Shown: piece by piece, positions 50,894 through 63,878 of the stretch
Layout of the letters: each line of letters begins with the position of its first letter
How positions within the stretch are numbered: the stretch's first letter is position 1
Origin: Auanema rhodensis
Lineage: Eukaryota > Nematoda > Chromadorea > Rhabditida > Rhabditidae
Length of the DNA stretch: 64,000 bases
Assembly (NCBI GenBank): GCA_964057225.1
Contig: OZ059896.1
Coordinates: 22,254,501 to 22,318,500 of the forward strand
Reading direction: 5' to 3'
Translations under genes and position numbers: made by a program
The notes under the pieces: generated by a model
The model's input: the letters and a program-made list of their open reading frames with translations, nothing else
What the model was told of the DNA's origin: nothing
The model's database searches: none

Positions 50894-51946
50894 TTTTTAA
50901 GCTGCGTCGATCTGTGTTATCAGATTTGCGCTAGCTTAAAAATGCACCGAGATATCAACTGATATAAGTTCACTCTTATATCCTCGATTTTCACCCTGAA
51001 GAATTAATTTTTTCGTTGAATAACATTGTTCATCGTCTTTGCCTTGAAAAATGGAATCTAAAAACATCTACTTTTTGCTAAATTATTTTGAAATTTTTCG
51101 AAAAAATTTTTGTCAAAATGTTTTTGGAAGCAATGTTGAGTGTACATGGAAACTCAACATACACTAATGCATCATTTTTCAAACGATCATAACTAATTTT
51201 TGTATTAAGCGTTTTTCAATGTAGTATAGTGCATTCGATGCGGATTTTTAAGCTGCGTCGATCTGTGTTATCAGATTTGCGCTAGCTTAAAAATGCACCG
51301 AGATATCAACTGATATAAGTTCACACTTATATCCTCGATTTTCACCCTGAAGAATTAATTTTTTCGTTGAATAACATTGTTCATCGTCTTTGCCTTGAAA
51401 AATGGAATCTAAAAACATCTACTTTTAGCTAAATTATTTTGAAATTTTTCGAAAAAATTTTTGTCAAAATGTTTTTGGAAGCAATGTTGAGTGTACATGG
51501 AAACTCAACATACACTAATGCATCATTTTTCAAACGATCATAACTAATTTTTGTATTAAGCGTTTTTCAATGTAGTATAGTGCATTCGATGCGGATTTTT
51601 AAGCTGCGTCGATCTGTGTTATCAGATTTGCGCTAGCTTAAAAATGCACCGAGATATCAACTGATATAAGTTCACACTTATATCCTCGATTTTCACCCTG
51701 AAGAATTAATTTTTTCGTTGAATAACATTGTCCATCGTCTTTGCCTTGAAAAATGGAATCTAAAAACATCTACTTTTTGCTAAATTATTTTGAAATTTTT
51801 CGAAAAAATTTTTGTCAAAATGTTTTTGGAAGCAATGTTGAGTGTACATGGAAACTCAACATACACTAATGCATCATTTTTCAAACGATCATAACTAATT
51901 TTTGTATTAAGCGTTTTTCAATGTAGTATAGTGCATTCGATGCGGA

Positions 51947-52297
51947 TTTTTAAGCTGCGTCGATCTCTGTTATCAGATTTGCGCTAGCTTAAAAATGCAC
52001 CGAGATATCAACTGATATAAGTTCACACTTATATCCTCGATTTTCACCCTGAAGAATTAATTTTTTCGTTGAATAACATTGTCCATCGTCTTTGCCTTGA
52101 AAACTGGAATCTAAAAACATCTACTTTTTGCTAAATTATTTTGAAATTTTTCGAAAAAATTTTTGTCAAAATGTTTTTGGAAGCAATGTTGAGTGTACAT
52201 GGAAACTCAACATACACTAATGCATCATTTTTCAAACGATCATAACTAATTTTTGTATTAAGCGTTTTTCAATGTAGTATAGTGCATTCGATGCGGA
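51947..52297 (+). repeat. Subfamily H monomer (A158C, G21C), representative
   Basis: Recognised by gatctctgtt (G21C) and aaaactgg (A158C). Copies start at 47384, 48086, 48437 (this one keeps G21), 51947, 52298, 53351, 54404, 55106, 56159 and 57913. The first three also share cttttagct. No H copy lies to the left of 47384, so it arose or amplified only in this part of the array. G21C removes the innermost pair of dyad H1's inner stem. Confidence 0.87.
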
Positions 52298-53350
52298 TTT
52301 TTAAGCTGCGTCGATCTCTGTTATCAGATTTGCGCTAGCTTAAAAATGCACCGAGATATCAACTGATATAAGTTCACACTTATATCCTCGATTTTCACCC
52401 TGAAGAATTAATTTTTTCGTTGAATAACATTGTCCATCGTCTTTGCCTTGAAAACTGGAATCTAAAAACATCTACTTTTTGCTAAATTATTTCGAAATTT
52501 TTCGAAAAAATTTTTGTCAAAATGTTTTTGGAAGCAATGTTGAGTGTACATGGAAACTCAACATACACTAATGCATCATTTTTCAAACGATCATAACTAA
52601 TTTTTGTATTAAGCGTTTCTCAATGTAGTATAGTGCATTCGATGCGGATTTTTAAGCTGCGTCGATCTCTGTTATCAGATTTGCGCTAGCTTAAAAATGC
52701 ACCGAGATATCAACTGATATAAGTTCACTCTTATATCCTCGATTTTCACCCTGAAGAATTAATTTTTTCGTTGAATAACATTGTCCATCGTCTTTGCCTT
52801 GAAAAATGGAATCTAAAAACATCTACTTTTTGCTAAATTATTTCGAAATTTTTCGTAAAAATTTTTGTCAAAATGTTTTTGGAAGCAATGTTGAGTGTAC
52901 ATGGAAACTCAACATACACTAATGCATCATTTTTCAAACGATCATAACTAATTTTTGTATTAAGCGTTTTTCAATGTAGTATAGTGCATTCGATGCGGAT
53001 TTTTAAGCTGCGTCGATCTGTGTTATCAGATTTGCGCTAGCTTAAAAATGCACCGAGATATCAACTGATATAAGTTCACTCTTATATCCTCGATTTTCAC
53101 CCTGAAGAATTAATTTTTTCGTTGAATAACATTGTCCATCGTCTTTGCCTTGAAAAATGGAATCTAAAAACATCTACTTTTTGCTAAATTATTTTGAAAT
53201 TTTTCGAAAAAATTTTTGTCAAAATGTTTTTGGAAGCAATGTTGAGTGTACATGGAAACTCAACATACACTAATGCATCATTTTTCAAACGATCATAACT
53301 AATTTTTGTATTAAGCGTTTTTCAATGTAGTATAGTGCATTCGATGCGGA
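52298..53350 (+). repeat. Trimer H-D-D, copy 1 (1053 bp)
   Basis: H with T196C, then a D copy with G21C, T196C and A208T (cgtaaaaattt), then an ordinary D. Copy 2 follows directly with all these markers in the same places. Confidence 0.86.
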
Positions 53351-54403
53351 TTTTTAAGCTGCGTCGATCTCTGTTATCAGATTTGCGCTAGCTTAAAAAT
53401 GCACCGAGATATCAACTGATATAAGTTCACACTTATATCCTCGATTTTCACCCTGAAGAATTAATTTTTTCGTTGAATAACATTGTCCATCGTCTTTGCC
53501 TTGAAAACTGGAATCTAAAAACATCTACTTTTTGCTAAATTATTTCGAAATTTTTCGAAAAAATTTTTGTCAAAATGTTTTTGGAAGCAATGTTGAGTGT
53601 ACATGGAAACTCAACATACACTAATGCATCATTTTTCAAACGATCATAACTAATTTTTGTATTAAGCGTTTCTCAATGTAGTATAGTGCATTCGATGCGG
53701 ATTTTTAAGCTGCGTCGATCTCTGTTATCAGATTTGCGCTAGCTTAAAAATGCACCGAGATATCAACTGATATAAGTTCACTCTTATATCCTCGATTTTC
53801 ACCCTGAAGAATTAATTTTTTCGTTGAATAACATTGTCCATCGTCTTTGCCTTGAAAAATGGAATCTAAAAACATCTACTTTTTGCTAAATTATTTCGAA
53901 ATTTTTCGTAAAAATTTTTGTCAAAATGTTTTTGGAAGCAATGTTGAGTGTACATGGAAACTCAACATACACTAATGCATCATTTTTCAAACGATCATAA
54001 CTAATTTTTGTATTAAGCGTTTTTCAATGTAGTATAGTGCATTCGATGCGGATTTTTAAGCTGCGTCGATCTGTGTTATCAGATTTGCGCTAGCTTAAAA
54101 ATGCACCGAGATATCAACTGATATAAGTTCACTCTTATATCCTCGATTTTCACCCTGAAGAATTAATTTTTTCGTTGAATAACATTGTCCATCGTCTTTG
54201 CCTTGAAAAATGGAATCTAAAAACATCTACTTTTTGCTAAATTATTTTGAAATTTTTCGAAAAAATTTTTGTCAAAATGTTTTTGGAAGCAATGTTGAGT
54301 GTACATGGAAACTCAACATACACTAATGCATCATTTTTCAAACGATCATAACTAATTTTTGTATTAAGCGTTTTTCAATGTAGTATAGTGCATTCGATGC
54401 GGA
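53351..54403 (+). repeat. Trimer H-D-D, copy 2 (1053 bp)
   Basis: Repeats the preceding 1053 bp, including the A208T change seen only in these two trimers (52649 and 53702). I saw no difference between the two, so this is among the youngest duplications in the window. Confidence 0.86.
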
Positions 54404-57210
54404 TTTTTAAGCTGCGTCGATCTCTGTTATCAGATTTGCGCTAGCTTAAAAATGCACCGAGATATCAACTGATATAAGTTCACACTTATATCCTCGATTT
54501 TCACCCTGAAGAATTAATTTTTTCGTTGAATAACATTGTCCATCGTCTTTGCCTTGAAAACTGGAATCTAAAAACATCTACTTTTTGCTAAATTATTTTG
54601 AAATTTTTCGAAAAAATTTTTGTCAAAATGTTTTTGGAAGCAATGTTGAGTGTACATGGAAACTCAACATACACTAATGCATCATTTTTCAAACGATCAT
54701 AACTAATTTTTGTATTAAGCGTTTTTCAATGTAGTATAGTGCATTCGATGCGGATTTTTAAGCTGCGTCGATCTGTGTTATCAGATTTGCGCTAGCTTAA
54801 AAATGCACCGAGATATCAACTGATATAAGTTCACTCTTATATCCTCGATTTTCACCCTGAAGAATTAATTTTTTCGTTGAATAACATTGTCCATCGTCTT
54901 TGCCTTGAAAAATGGAATCTAAAAACATCTACTTTTTGCTAAATTATTTTGAAATTTTTCGAAAAAATTTTTGTCAAAATGTTTTTGGAAGCAATGTTGA
55001 GTGTACATGGAAACTCAACATACACTAATGCATCATTTTTCAAACGATCATAACTAATTTTTGTATTAAGCGTTTTTCAATGTAGTATAGTGCATTCGAT
55101 GCGGATTTTTAAGCTGCGTCGATCTCTGTTATCAGATTTGCGCTAGCTTAAAAATGCACCGAGATATCAACTGATATAAGTTCACACTTATATCCTCGAT
55201 TTTCACCCTGAAGAATTAATTTTTTCGTTGAATAACATTGTCCATCGTCTTTGCCTTGAAAACTGGAATCTAAAAACATCTACTTTTTGCTAAATTATTT
55301 CGAAATTTTTCGAAAAAATTTTTGTCAAAATGTTTTTGGAAGCAATGTTGAGTGTACATGGAAACTCAACATACACTAATGCATCATTTTTCAAACGATC
55401 ATAACTAATTTTTGTATTAAGCGTTTCTCAATGTATTATAGTGCATTCGATGCGGATTTTTAAGCTGCGTCGATCTGTGTTATCAGATTTGCGCTAGCTT
55501 AAAAATGCACCGAGATATCAACTGATATAAGTTCACTCTTATATCCTCGATTTTCACCCTGAAGAATTAATTTTTTCGTTGAATAACATTGTCCATCGTC
55601 TTTGCCTTGAAAAATGGAATCTAAAAACATCTACTTTTTGCTAAATTATTTTGAAATTTTTCGAAAAAATTTTTGTCAAAATGTTTTTGGAAGCAATGTT
55701 GAGTGTACATGGAAACTCAACATACACTAATGCATCATTTTTCAAACGATCATAACTAATTTTTGTATTAAGCGTTTTTCAATGTAGTATAGTGCATTCG
55801 ATGCGGATTTTTAAGCTGCGTCGATCTGTGTTATCAGATTTGCGCTAGCTTAAAAATGCACCGAGATATCAACTGATATAAGTTCACTCTTATATCCTCG
55901 ATTTTCACCCTGAAGAATTAATTTTTTCGTTGAATAACATTGTCCATCGTCTTTGCCTTGAAAAATGGAATCTAAAAACATCTACTTTTTGCTAAATTAT
56001 TTTGAAATTTTTCGAAAAAATTTTTGTCAAAATGTTTTTGGAAGCAATGTTGAGTGTACATGGAAACTCAACATACACTAATGCATCATTTTTCAAACGA
56101 TCATAACTAATTTTTGTATTAAGCGTTTTTCAATGTAATATAGTGCATTCGATGCGGATTTTTAAGCTGCGTCGATCTCTGTTATCAGATTTGCGCTAGC
56201 TTAAAAATGCACCGAGATATCAACTGATATAAGTTCACACTTATATCCTCGATTTTCACCCTGAAGAATTAATTTTTTCGTTGAATAACATTGTCCATCG
56301 TCTTTGCCTTGAAAACTGGAATCTAAAAACATCTACTTTTTGCTAAATTATTTTGAAATTTTTCGAAAAAATTTTTGTCAAAATGTTTTTGGAAGCAATG
56401 TTGAGTGTACATGGAAACTCAACATACACTAATGCATCATTTTTCAAACGATCATAACTAATTTTTGTATTAAGCGTTTTTCAATGTAGTATAGTGCATT
56501 CGATGCGGATTTTTAAGCTGCGTCGATCTCTGTTATCAGATTTGCGCTAGCTTAAAAATGCACCGAGATATCAACTGATATAAGTTCACTCTTATATCCT
56601 CGATTTTCACCCTGAAGAATTAATTTTTTCGTTGAATAACATTGTCCATCGTCTTTGCCTTGAAAAATGGAATCTAAAAACATCTACTTTTTGCTAAATT
56701 ATTTTGAAATTTTTCGAAAAAATTTTGTCAAAATGTTTTTGGAAGCAATGTTGAGTGTACATGGAAACTCAACATACACTAATGCATCATTTTTCAAACG
56801 ATCATAACTAATTTTTGTATTAAGCGTTTCTCAATGTAGTATAGTGCATTCGATGCGGATTTTTAAGCTGCGTCGATCTCTGTTATCAGATTTGCGCTAG
56901 CTTAAAAATGCACCGAGATATCAACTGATATAAGTTCACTCTTATATCCTCGATTTTCACCCTGAAGAATTAATTTTTTCGTTGAATAACATTGTCCATC
57001 GTCTTTGCCTTGAAAAATGGAATCTAAAAACATCTACTTTTTGCTAAATTATTTTGAAATTTTTCGAAAAAATTTTTGTCAAAATGTTTTTGGAAGCAAT
57101 GTTGAGTGTACATGGAAACTCAACATACACTAATGCATCATTTTTCAAACGATCATAACTAATTTTTGTATTAAGCGTTTCTCAATGTAGTATAGTGCAT
57201 TCGATGCGGA
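54404..57210 (+). repeat. H/D alternating block (8 monomers)
   Basis: Order: H D H D D H D D, the last two D with G21C. The H copies alternate between T196 (54404, 56159) and T196C (55106). Private changes are gtattatag near 55430 and gtaatatag near 56135; the latter recurs near 57890. Confidence 0.78.
56721..56727. other. 1-bp deletion in the poly-T run (monomer 162)
   Basis: Four T instead of five before gtcaaaatg, making the monomer 350 bp. It lies in dyad H3. Confidence 0.9.
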
Positions 57211-58965
57211 TTTTTAAGCTGCGTCGATCTGTGTTATCAGATTTGCGCTAGCTTAAAAATGCACCGAGATATCAACTGATATAAGTTCACACTTATATCC
57301 TCGATTTTCACCCTGAAGAAATAATTTTTCCGTTGAATAACATTGTCCATCGTCTTTGCCTTGAAAAAAGGAATCTAAAAACATCTACTTTTTGCTAAAT
57401 TATTTCGAAATTTTTCGAAAAAATTTTTGTCAAAATGTTTTTGGAAGCAATGTTGAGTGTACATGGAAACTCAACATACACTAATGCATCATTTTTCAAA
57501 CGATCATAACTAATTTTTGTATTAAGCGTTTCTCAATGTAGTATAGTGCATTCGATGCGGATTTTTAAGCTGCGTCGATCTCTGTTATCAGATTTGCGCT
57601 AGCTTAAAAATGCACCGAGATATCAACTGATATAAGTTCACACTTATATCCTCGATTTTCACCCTGAAGAATTAATTTTTTCGTTGAATAACATTGTCCA
57701 TCGTCTTTGCCTTGAAAAATGGAATCTAAAAACATCTACTTTTTGCTAAATTATTTTGAAATTTTTCGAAAAAATTTTTGTCAAAATGTTTTTGGAAGCA
57801 ATGTTGAGTGTACATGGAAACTCAACATACACTAATGCATCATTTTTCAAACGATCATAACTAATTTTTGTATTAAGCGTTTTTCAATGTAATATAGTGC
57901 ATTCGATGCGGATTTTTAAGCTGCGTCGATCTCTGTTATCAGATTTGCGCTAGCTTAAAAATGCACCGAGATATCAACTGATATAAGTTCACACTTATAT
58001 CCTCGATTTTCACCCTGAAGAATTAATTTTTTCGTTGAATAACATTGTCCATCGTCTTTGCCTTGAAAACTGGAATCTAAAAACATCTACTTTTTGCTAA
58101 ATTATTTTGAAATTTTTCGAAAAAATTTTTGTCAAAATGTTTTTGGAAGCAATGTTGAGTGTACATGGAAACTCAACATACACTAATGCATCATTTTTCA
58201 AACGATCATAACTAATTTTTGTATTAAGCGTTTTTCAATGTAGTATAGTGCATTCGATGCGGATTTTTAAGCTGCGTCGATCTCTGTTATCAGATTTGCG
58301 CTAGCTTAAAAATGCACCGAGATATCAACTGATATAAGTTCACACTTATATCCTCGATTTTCACCCTGAAGAAATAATTTTTCCGTTGAATAACATTGTC
58401 CATCGTCTTTGCCTTGAAAAAAGGAATCTAAAAACATCTACTTTTTGCTAAATTATTTCGAAATTTTTCGAAAAAATTTTTGTCAAAATGTTTTTGGAAG
58501 CAATGTTGAGTGTACATGGAAACTCAACATACACTAATGCATCATTTTTCAAACGATCATAACTAATTTTTGTATTAAGCGTTTCTCAATGTAGTATAGT
58601 GCATTCGATGCGGATTTTTAAGCTGCGTCGATCTCTGTTATCAGATTTGCGCTAGCTTAAAAATGCACCGAGATATCAACTGATATAAGTTCACACTTAT
58701 ATCCTCGATTTTCACCCTGAAGAATTAATTTTTTCGTTGAATAACATTGTCCATCGTCTTTGCCTTGAAAAATGGAATCTAAAAACATCTACTTTTTGCT
58801 AAATTATTTTGAAATTTTTCGAAAAAATTTTTGTCAAAATGTTTTTGGAAGCAATGTTGAGTGTACATGGAAACTCAACATACACTAATGCATCATTTTT
58901 CAAACGATCATAACTAATTTTTGTATTAAGCGTTTCTCAATGTAGTATAGTGCATTCGATGCGGA

Positions 58966-60018
58966 TTTTTAAGCTGCGTCGATCTGTGTTATCAGATTTG
59001 CGCTAGCTTAAAAATGCACCGAGATATCAACTGATATAAGTTCACACTTATATCCTCGATTTTCACCCTGAAGAATTAATTTTTTCGTTGAATAACATTG
59101 TCCATCGTCTTTGCCTTGAAAAAAGGAATCTAAAAACATCTACTTTTTGCTAAATTATTTCGAAATTTTTCGAAAAAATTTTTGTCAAAATGTTTTTGGA
59201 AGCAATGTTGAGTGTACATGGAAACTCAACATACACTAATGCATCATTTTTCAAACGATCATAACTAATTTTTGTATTAAGCGTTTCTCAATGTAGTATA
59301 GTGCATTCGATGCGGATTTTTAAGCTGCGTCGATCTGTGTTATCAGATTTGCGCTAGCTTAAAAATGCACCGAGATATCAACTGATATAAGTTCACACTT
59401 ATATCCTCGATTTTCACCCTGAAGAAATAATTTTTCCGTTGAATAACATTGTCCATCGTCTTTGCCTTGAAAAAAGGAATCTAAAAACATCTACTTTTTG
59501 CTAAATTATTTCGAAATTTTTCGAAAAAATTTTTGTCAAAATGTTTTTGGAAGCAATGTTGAGTGTACATGGAAACTCAACATACACTAATGCATCATTT
59601 TTCAAACGATCATAACTAATTTTTGTATTAAGCGTTTCTCAATGTAGTATAGTGCATTCGATGCGGATTTTTAAGCTGCGTCGATCTCTGTTATCAGATT
59701 TGCGCTAGCTTAAAAATGCACCGAGATATCAACTGATATAAGTTCACACTTATATCCTCGATTTTCACCCTGAAGGAATAATTTTTTCGTTGAATAACAT
59801 TGTCCATCGTCTTTGCCTTGAAAAATGGAATCTAAAAACATCTACTTTTTGCTAAATTATTTTGAAATTTTTCGAAAAAATTTTTGTCAAAATGTTTTTG
59901 GAAGCAATGTTGAGTGTACATGGAAACTCAACATACACTAATGCATCATTTTTCAAACGATCATAACTAATTTTTGTATTAAGCGTTTCTCAATGTAGTA
60001 TAGTGCATTCGATGCGGA
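58966..60018 (+). repeat. Trimer K-I-J, copy 1 (1053 bp)
   Basis: K (aaaaaagg, T196C), I (gaaataatttttccg) and J (gaaggaataa, G21C). Confidence 0.85.
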
Positions 60019-61070
60019 TTTTTAAGCTGCGTCGATCTGTGTTATCAGATTTGCGCTAGCTTAAAAATGCACCGAGATATCAACTGATATAAGTTCACAC
60101 TTATATCCTCGATTTTCACCCTGAAGAATTAATTTTTTCGTTGAATAACATTGTCCATCGTCTTTGCCTTGAAAAAAGGAATCTAAAAACATCTACTTTT
60201 TGCTAAATTATTTCGAAATTTTTCGAAAAAATTTTTGTCAAAATGTTTTTGGAAGCAATGTTGAGTGTACATGGAAACTCAACATACACTAATGCATCAT
60301 TTTTCAAACGATCATAACTAATTTTTGTATTAAGTGTTTCTCAATGTAGTATAGTGCATTCGATGCGGATTTTTAAGCTGCGTCGATCTGTGTTATCAGA
60401 TTTGCGCTAGCTTAAAAATGCACCGAGATATCAACTGATATAAGTTCACACTTATATCCTCGATTTTCACCCTGAAGAAATACTTTTTCCGTTGAATAAC
60501 ATTGTCCATCGTCTTTGCCTTGAAAAAAGGAATCTAAAAACATCTACTTTTTGCTAAATTATTTCGAAATTTTTCGAAAAAATTTTTGTCAAAATGTTTT
60601 TGGAAGCAATGTTGAGTGTACATGGAAACTCAACATACACTAATGCATCATTTTTCAAACGATCATAACTAATTTTTGTATTAAGCGTTTCTCAATGTAG
60701 TATAGTGCATTCGATGCGGATTTTTAAGCTGCGTCGATCTCTGTTATCAGATTTGCGCTAGCTTAAAAATGCACCGAGATATCAACTGATATAAGTTCAC
60801 ACTTATATCCTCGATTTTCACCCTGAAGGAATAATTTTTTCGTTGAATAACATTGTCCATCGTCTTTGCTTTGAAAAATGGAATCTAAAAACATCTACTT
60901 TTTGCTAAATTATTTTGAAATTTTTCGAAAAAATTTTGTCAAAATGTTTTTGGAAGCAATGTTGAGTGTACATGGAAACTCAACATACACTAATGCATCA
61001 TTTTTCAAACGATCATAACTAATTTTTGTATTAAGCGTTTCTCAATGTAGTATAGTGCATTCGATGCGGA
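60019..61070 (+). repeat. Trimer K-I-J, copy 2 (1052 bp)
   Basis: Same order as copy 1. Private changes: taagtgtttc in K, gaaatacttt in I, and tttgctttg plus a 1-bp deletion in J. Confidence 0.85.
60932..60938. other. 1-bp deletion in the poly-T run (monomer 174)
   Basis: Four T instead of five before gtcaaaatg, the same type of event as near 56724 but on a J monomer. Probably an independent slippage. Confidence 0.88.
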
Positions 61071-61421
61071 TTTTTAAGCTGCGTCGATCTCTGTTATCAG
61101 ATTTGCGCTAGCTTAAAAATGCACCGAGATATCAACTGATATAAGTTCACTCTTATATCCTCGATTTTCACCCTGAAGAATTAATTTTTTCGTTGAATAA
61201 CATTGTCCATCGTCTTTGCCTTGAAAAATGGAATCTAAAAACATCTACTTTTTGCTAAATTATTTTGAAATTTTTCGAAAAAATTTTTGTCAAAATGTTT
61301 TTGGAAGCAATGTTGAGTGTACATGGAAACTCAACATACACTAATGCATCATTTTTCAAACGATCATAACTAATTTTTGTATTAAGCGTTTCTCAATGTA
61401 GTATAGTGCATTCGATGCGGA

Positions 61422-61772
61422 TTTTTAAGCTGCGTCGATCTGTGTTATCAGATTTGCGCTAGCTTAAAAATGCACCGAGATATCAACTGATATAAGTTCA
61501 CACTTATATCCTCGATTTTCACCCTGAAGAAATAATTTTTCCGTTGAATAACATTGTCCATCGTCTTTGCCTTGAAAAAAGGAATCTAAAAACATCTACT
61601 TTTTGCTAAATTATTTCGAAATTTTTCGAAAAAATTTTTGTCAAAATGTTTTTGGAAGCAATGTTGAGTGTACATGGAAACTCAACATACACTAATGCAT
61701 CATTTTTCAAACGATCATAACTAATTTTTGTATTAAGCGTTTCTCAATGTAGTATAGTGCATTCGATGCGGA
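61422..61772 (+). repeat. Subfamily I monomer (T111A, T120C, T159A, T196C), representative
   Basis: Recognised by gaaataatttttccg, aaaaaagg and tatttcgaaa. Copies start at 57211, 58264 (with G21C), 59317, 60370 (gaaatacttt), 61422, 62124 and 63177 (ccttgagaaaagg). All lie in the last 7 kb. J copies (gaaggaataatttttt) start at 59668, 60721 and 63528; K copies (attaatt, aaaaaagg, tttcg) at 58966, 60019, 61773 and 62826. Confidence 0.87.
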
Positions 61773-62825
61773 TTTTTAAGCTGCGTCGATCTCTGTTATC
61801 AGATTTGCGCTAGCTTAAAAATGCACCGAGATATCAACTGATATAAGTTCACACTTATATCCTCGATTTTCACCCTGAAGAATTAATTTTTTCGTTGAAT
61901 AACATTGTCCATCGTCTTTGCCTTGAAAAAAGGAATCTAAAAACATCTACTTTTTGCTAAATTATTTCGAAATTTTTCGAAAAAATTTTTGTCAAAATGT
62001 TTTTGGAAGCAATGTTGAGTGTACATGGAAACTCAACATACACTAATGCATCATTTTTCAAACGATCATAACTAATTTTTGTATTAAGCGTTTCTCAATG
62101 TAGTATAGTGCATTCGATGCGGATTTTTAAGCTGCGTCGATCTGTGTTATCAGATTTGCGCTAGCTTAAAAATGCACCGAGATATCAACTGATATAAGTT
62201 CACACTTATATCCTCGATTTTCACCCTGAAGAAATAATTTTTCCGTTGAATAACATTGTCCATCGTCTTTGCCTTGAAAAAAGGAATCTAAAAACATCTA
62301 CTTTTTGCTAAATTATTTCGAAATTTTTCGAAAAAATTTTTGTCAAAATGTTTTTGGAAGCAATGTTGAGTGTACATGGAAACTCAACATACACTAATGC
62401 ATCATTTTTCAAACGATCATAACTAATTTTTGTATTAAGCGTTTCTCAATGTAGTATAGTGCATTCGATGCGGATTTTTAAGCTGCGTCGATCTCTGTTA
62501 TCAGATTTGCGCTAGCTTAAAAATGCACCGAGATATCAACTGATATAAGTTCACACTTATATCCTCGATTTTCACCCTGAAGAATTAATTTTTTCGTTGA
62601 ATAACATTGTCCATCGTCTTTGCCTTGAAAAATGGAATCTAAAAACATCTACTTTTTGCTAAATTATTTTGAAATTTTTCGAAAAAATTTTTGTCAAAAT
62701 GTTTTTGGAAGCAATGTTGAGTGTACATGGAAACTCAACATACACTAATGCATCATTTTTCAAACGATCATAACTAATTTTTGTATTAAGCGTTTCTCAA
62801 TGTAGTATAGTGCATTCGATGCGGA

Positions 62826-63878
62826 TTTTTAAGCTGCGTCGATCTGTGTTATCAGATTTGCGCTAGCTTAAAAATGCACCGAGATATCAACTGATATAAG
62901 TTCACACTTATATCCTCGATTTTCACCCTGAAGAATTAATTTTTTCGTTGAATAACATTGTCCATCGTCTTTGCCTTGAAAAAAGGAATCTAAAAACATC
63001 TACTTTTTGCTAAATTATTTCGAAATTTTTCGAAAAAATTTTTGTCAAAATGTTTTTGGAAGCAATGTTGAGTGTACATGGAAACTCAACATACACTAAT
63101 GCATCATTTTTCAAACGATCATAACTAATTTTTGTATTAAGCGTTTCTCAATGTAGTATAGTGCATTCGATGCGGATTTTTAAGCTGCGTCGATCTGTGT
63201 TATCAGATTTGCGCTAGCTTAAAAATGCACCGAGATATCAACTGATATAAGTTCACACTTATATCCTCGATTTTCACCCTGAAGAAATAATTTTTCCGTT
63301 GAATAACATTGTCCATCGTCTTTGCCTTGAGAAAAGGAATCTAAAAACATCTACTTTTTGCTAAATTATTTCGAAATTTTTCGAAAAAATTTTTGTCAAA
63401 ATGTTTTTGGAAGCAATGTTGAGTGTACATGGAAACTCAACATACACTAATGCATCATTTTTCAAACGATCATAACTAATTTTTGTATTAAGCGTTTCTC
63501 AATGTAGTATAGTGCATTCGATGCGGATTTTTAAGCTGCGTCGATCTCTGTTATCAGATTTGCGCTAGCTTAAAAATGCACCGAGATATCAACTGATATA
63601 AGTTCACACTTATATCCTCGATTTTCACCCTGAAGGAATAATTTTTTCGTTGAATAACATTGTCCATCGTCTTTGCCTTGAAAAATGGAATCTAAAAACA
63701 TCTACTTTTTGCTAAATTATTTTGAAATTTTTCGAAAAAATTTTTGTCAAAATGTTTTTGGAAGCAATGTTGAGTGTACATGGAAACTCAACATACACTA
63801 ATGCATCATTTTTCAAACGATCATAACTAATTTTTGTATTAAGCGTTTCTCAATGTAGTATAGTGCATTCGATGCGGA
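62826..63878 (+). repeat. Trimer K-I-J, copy 3 (1053 bp)
   Basis: Same order again; I has the private change ccttgagaaaagg. Separated from copy 2 by five monomers (D I K I D'). Confidence 0.84.

Larger units (their letters stand above)
47384..52297 (+). repeat. Transition block: first H monomers, last A and B monomers
   Basis: Fourteen monomers: H D H H(G21) D A D D B B/D D D-like D' H. cttttagct is shared by 47384, 48086, 48437 and 51245. C137T (attgttc) appears on D backgrounds at 49490, 49841, 50894 and 51245; elsewhere it belongs to F. Most copies here end tttc (C322T). This is the composition boundary of the window. Confidence 0.78.
57211..63878 (+). repeat. Right block: I/J/K monomers (19 monomers)
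   Basis: Order: I D' H I D' K I J K I J D I K I D' K I J. G21C occurs on D', I, K, J and D backgrounds but never on the I copies after 58264. T120C, A109G and T111A are not seen to the left of 57211. K-I-J trimers start at 58966, 60019 and 62826. The last trimer continues into the partial monomer at the window end. Confidence 0.82.
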
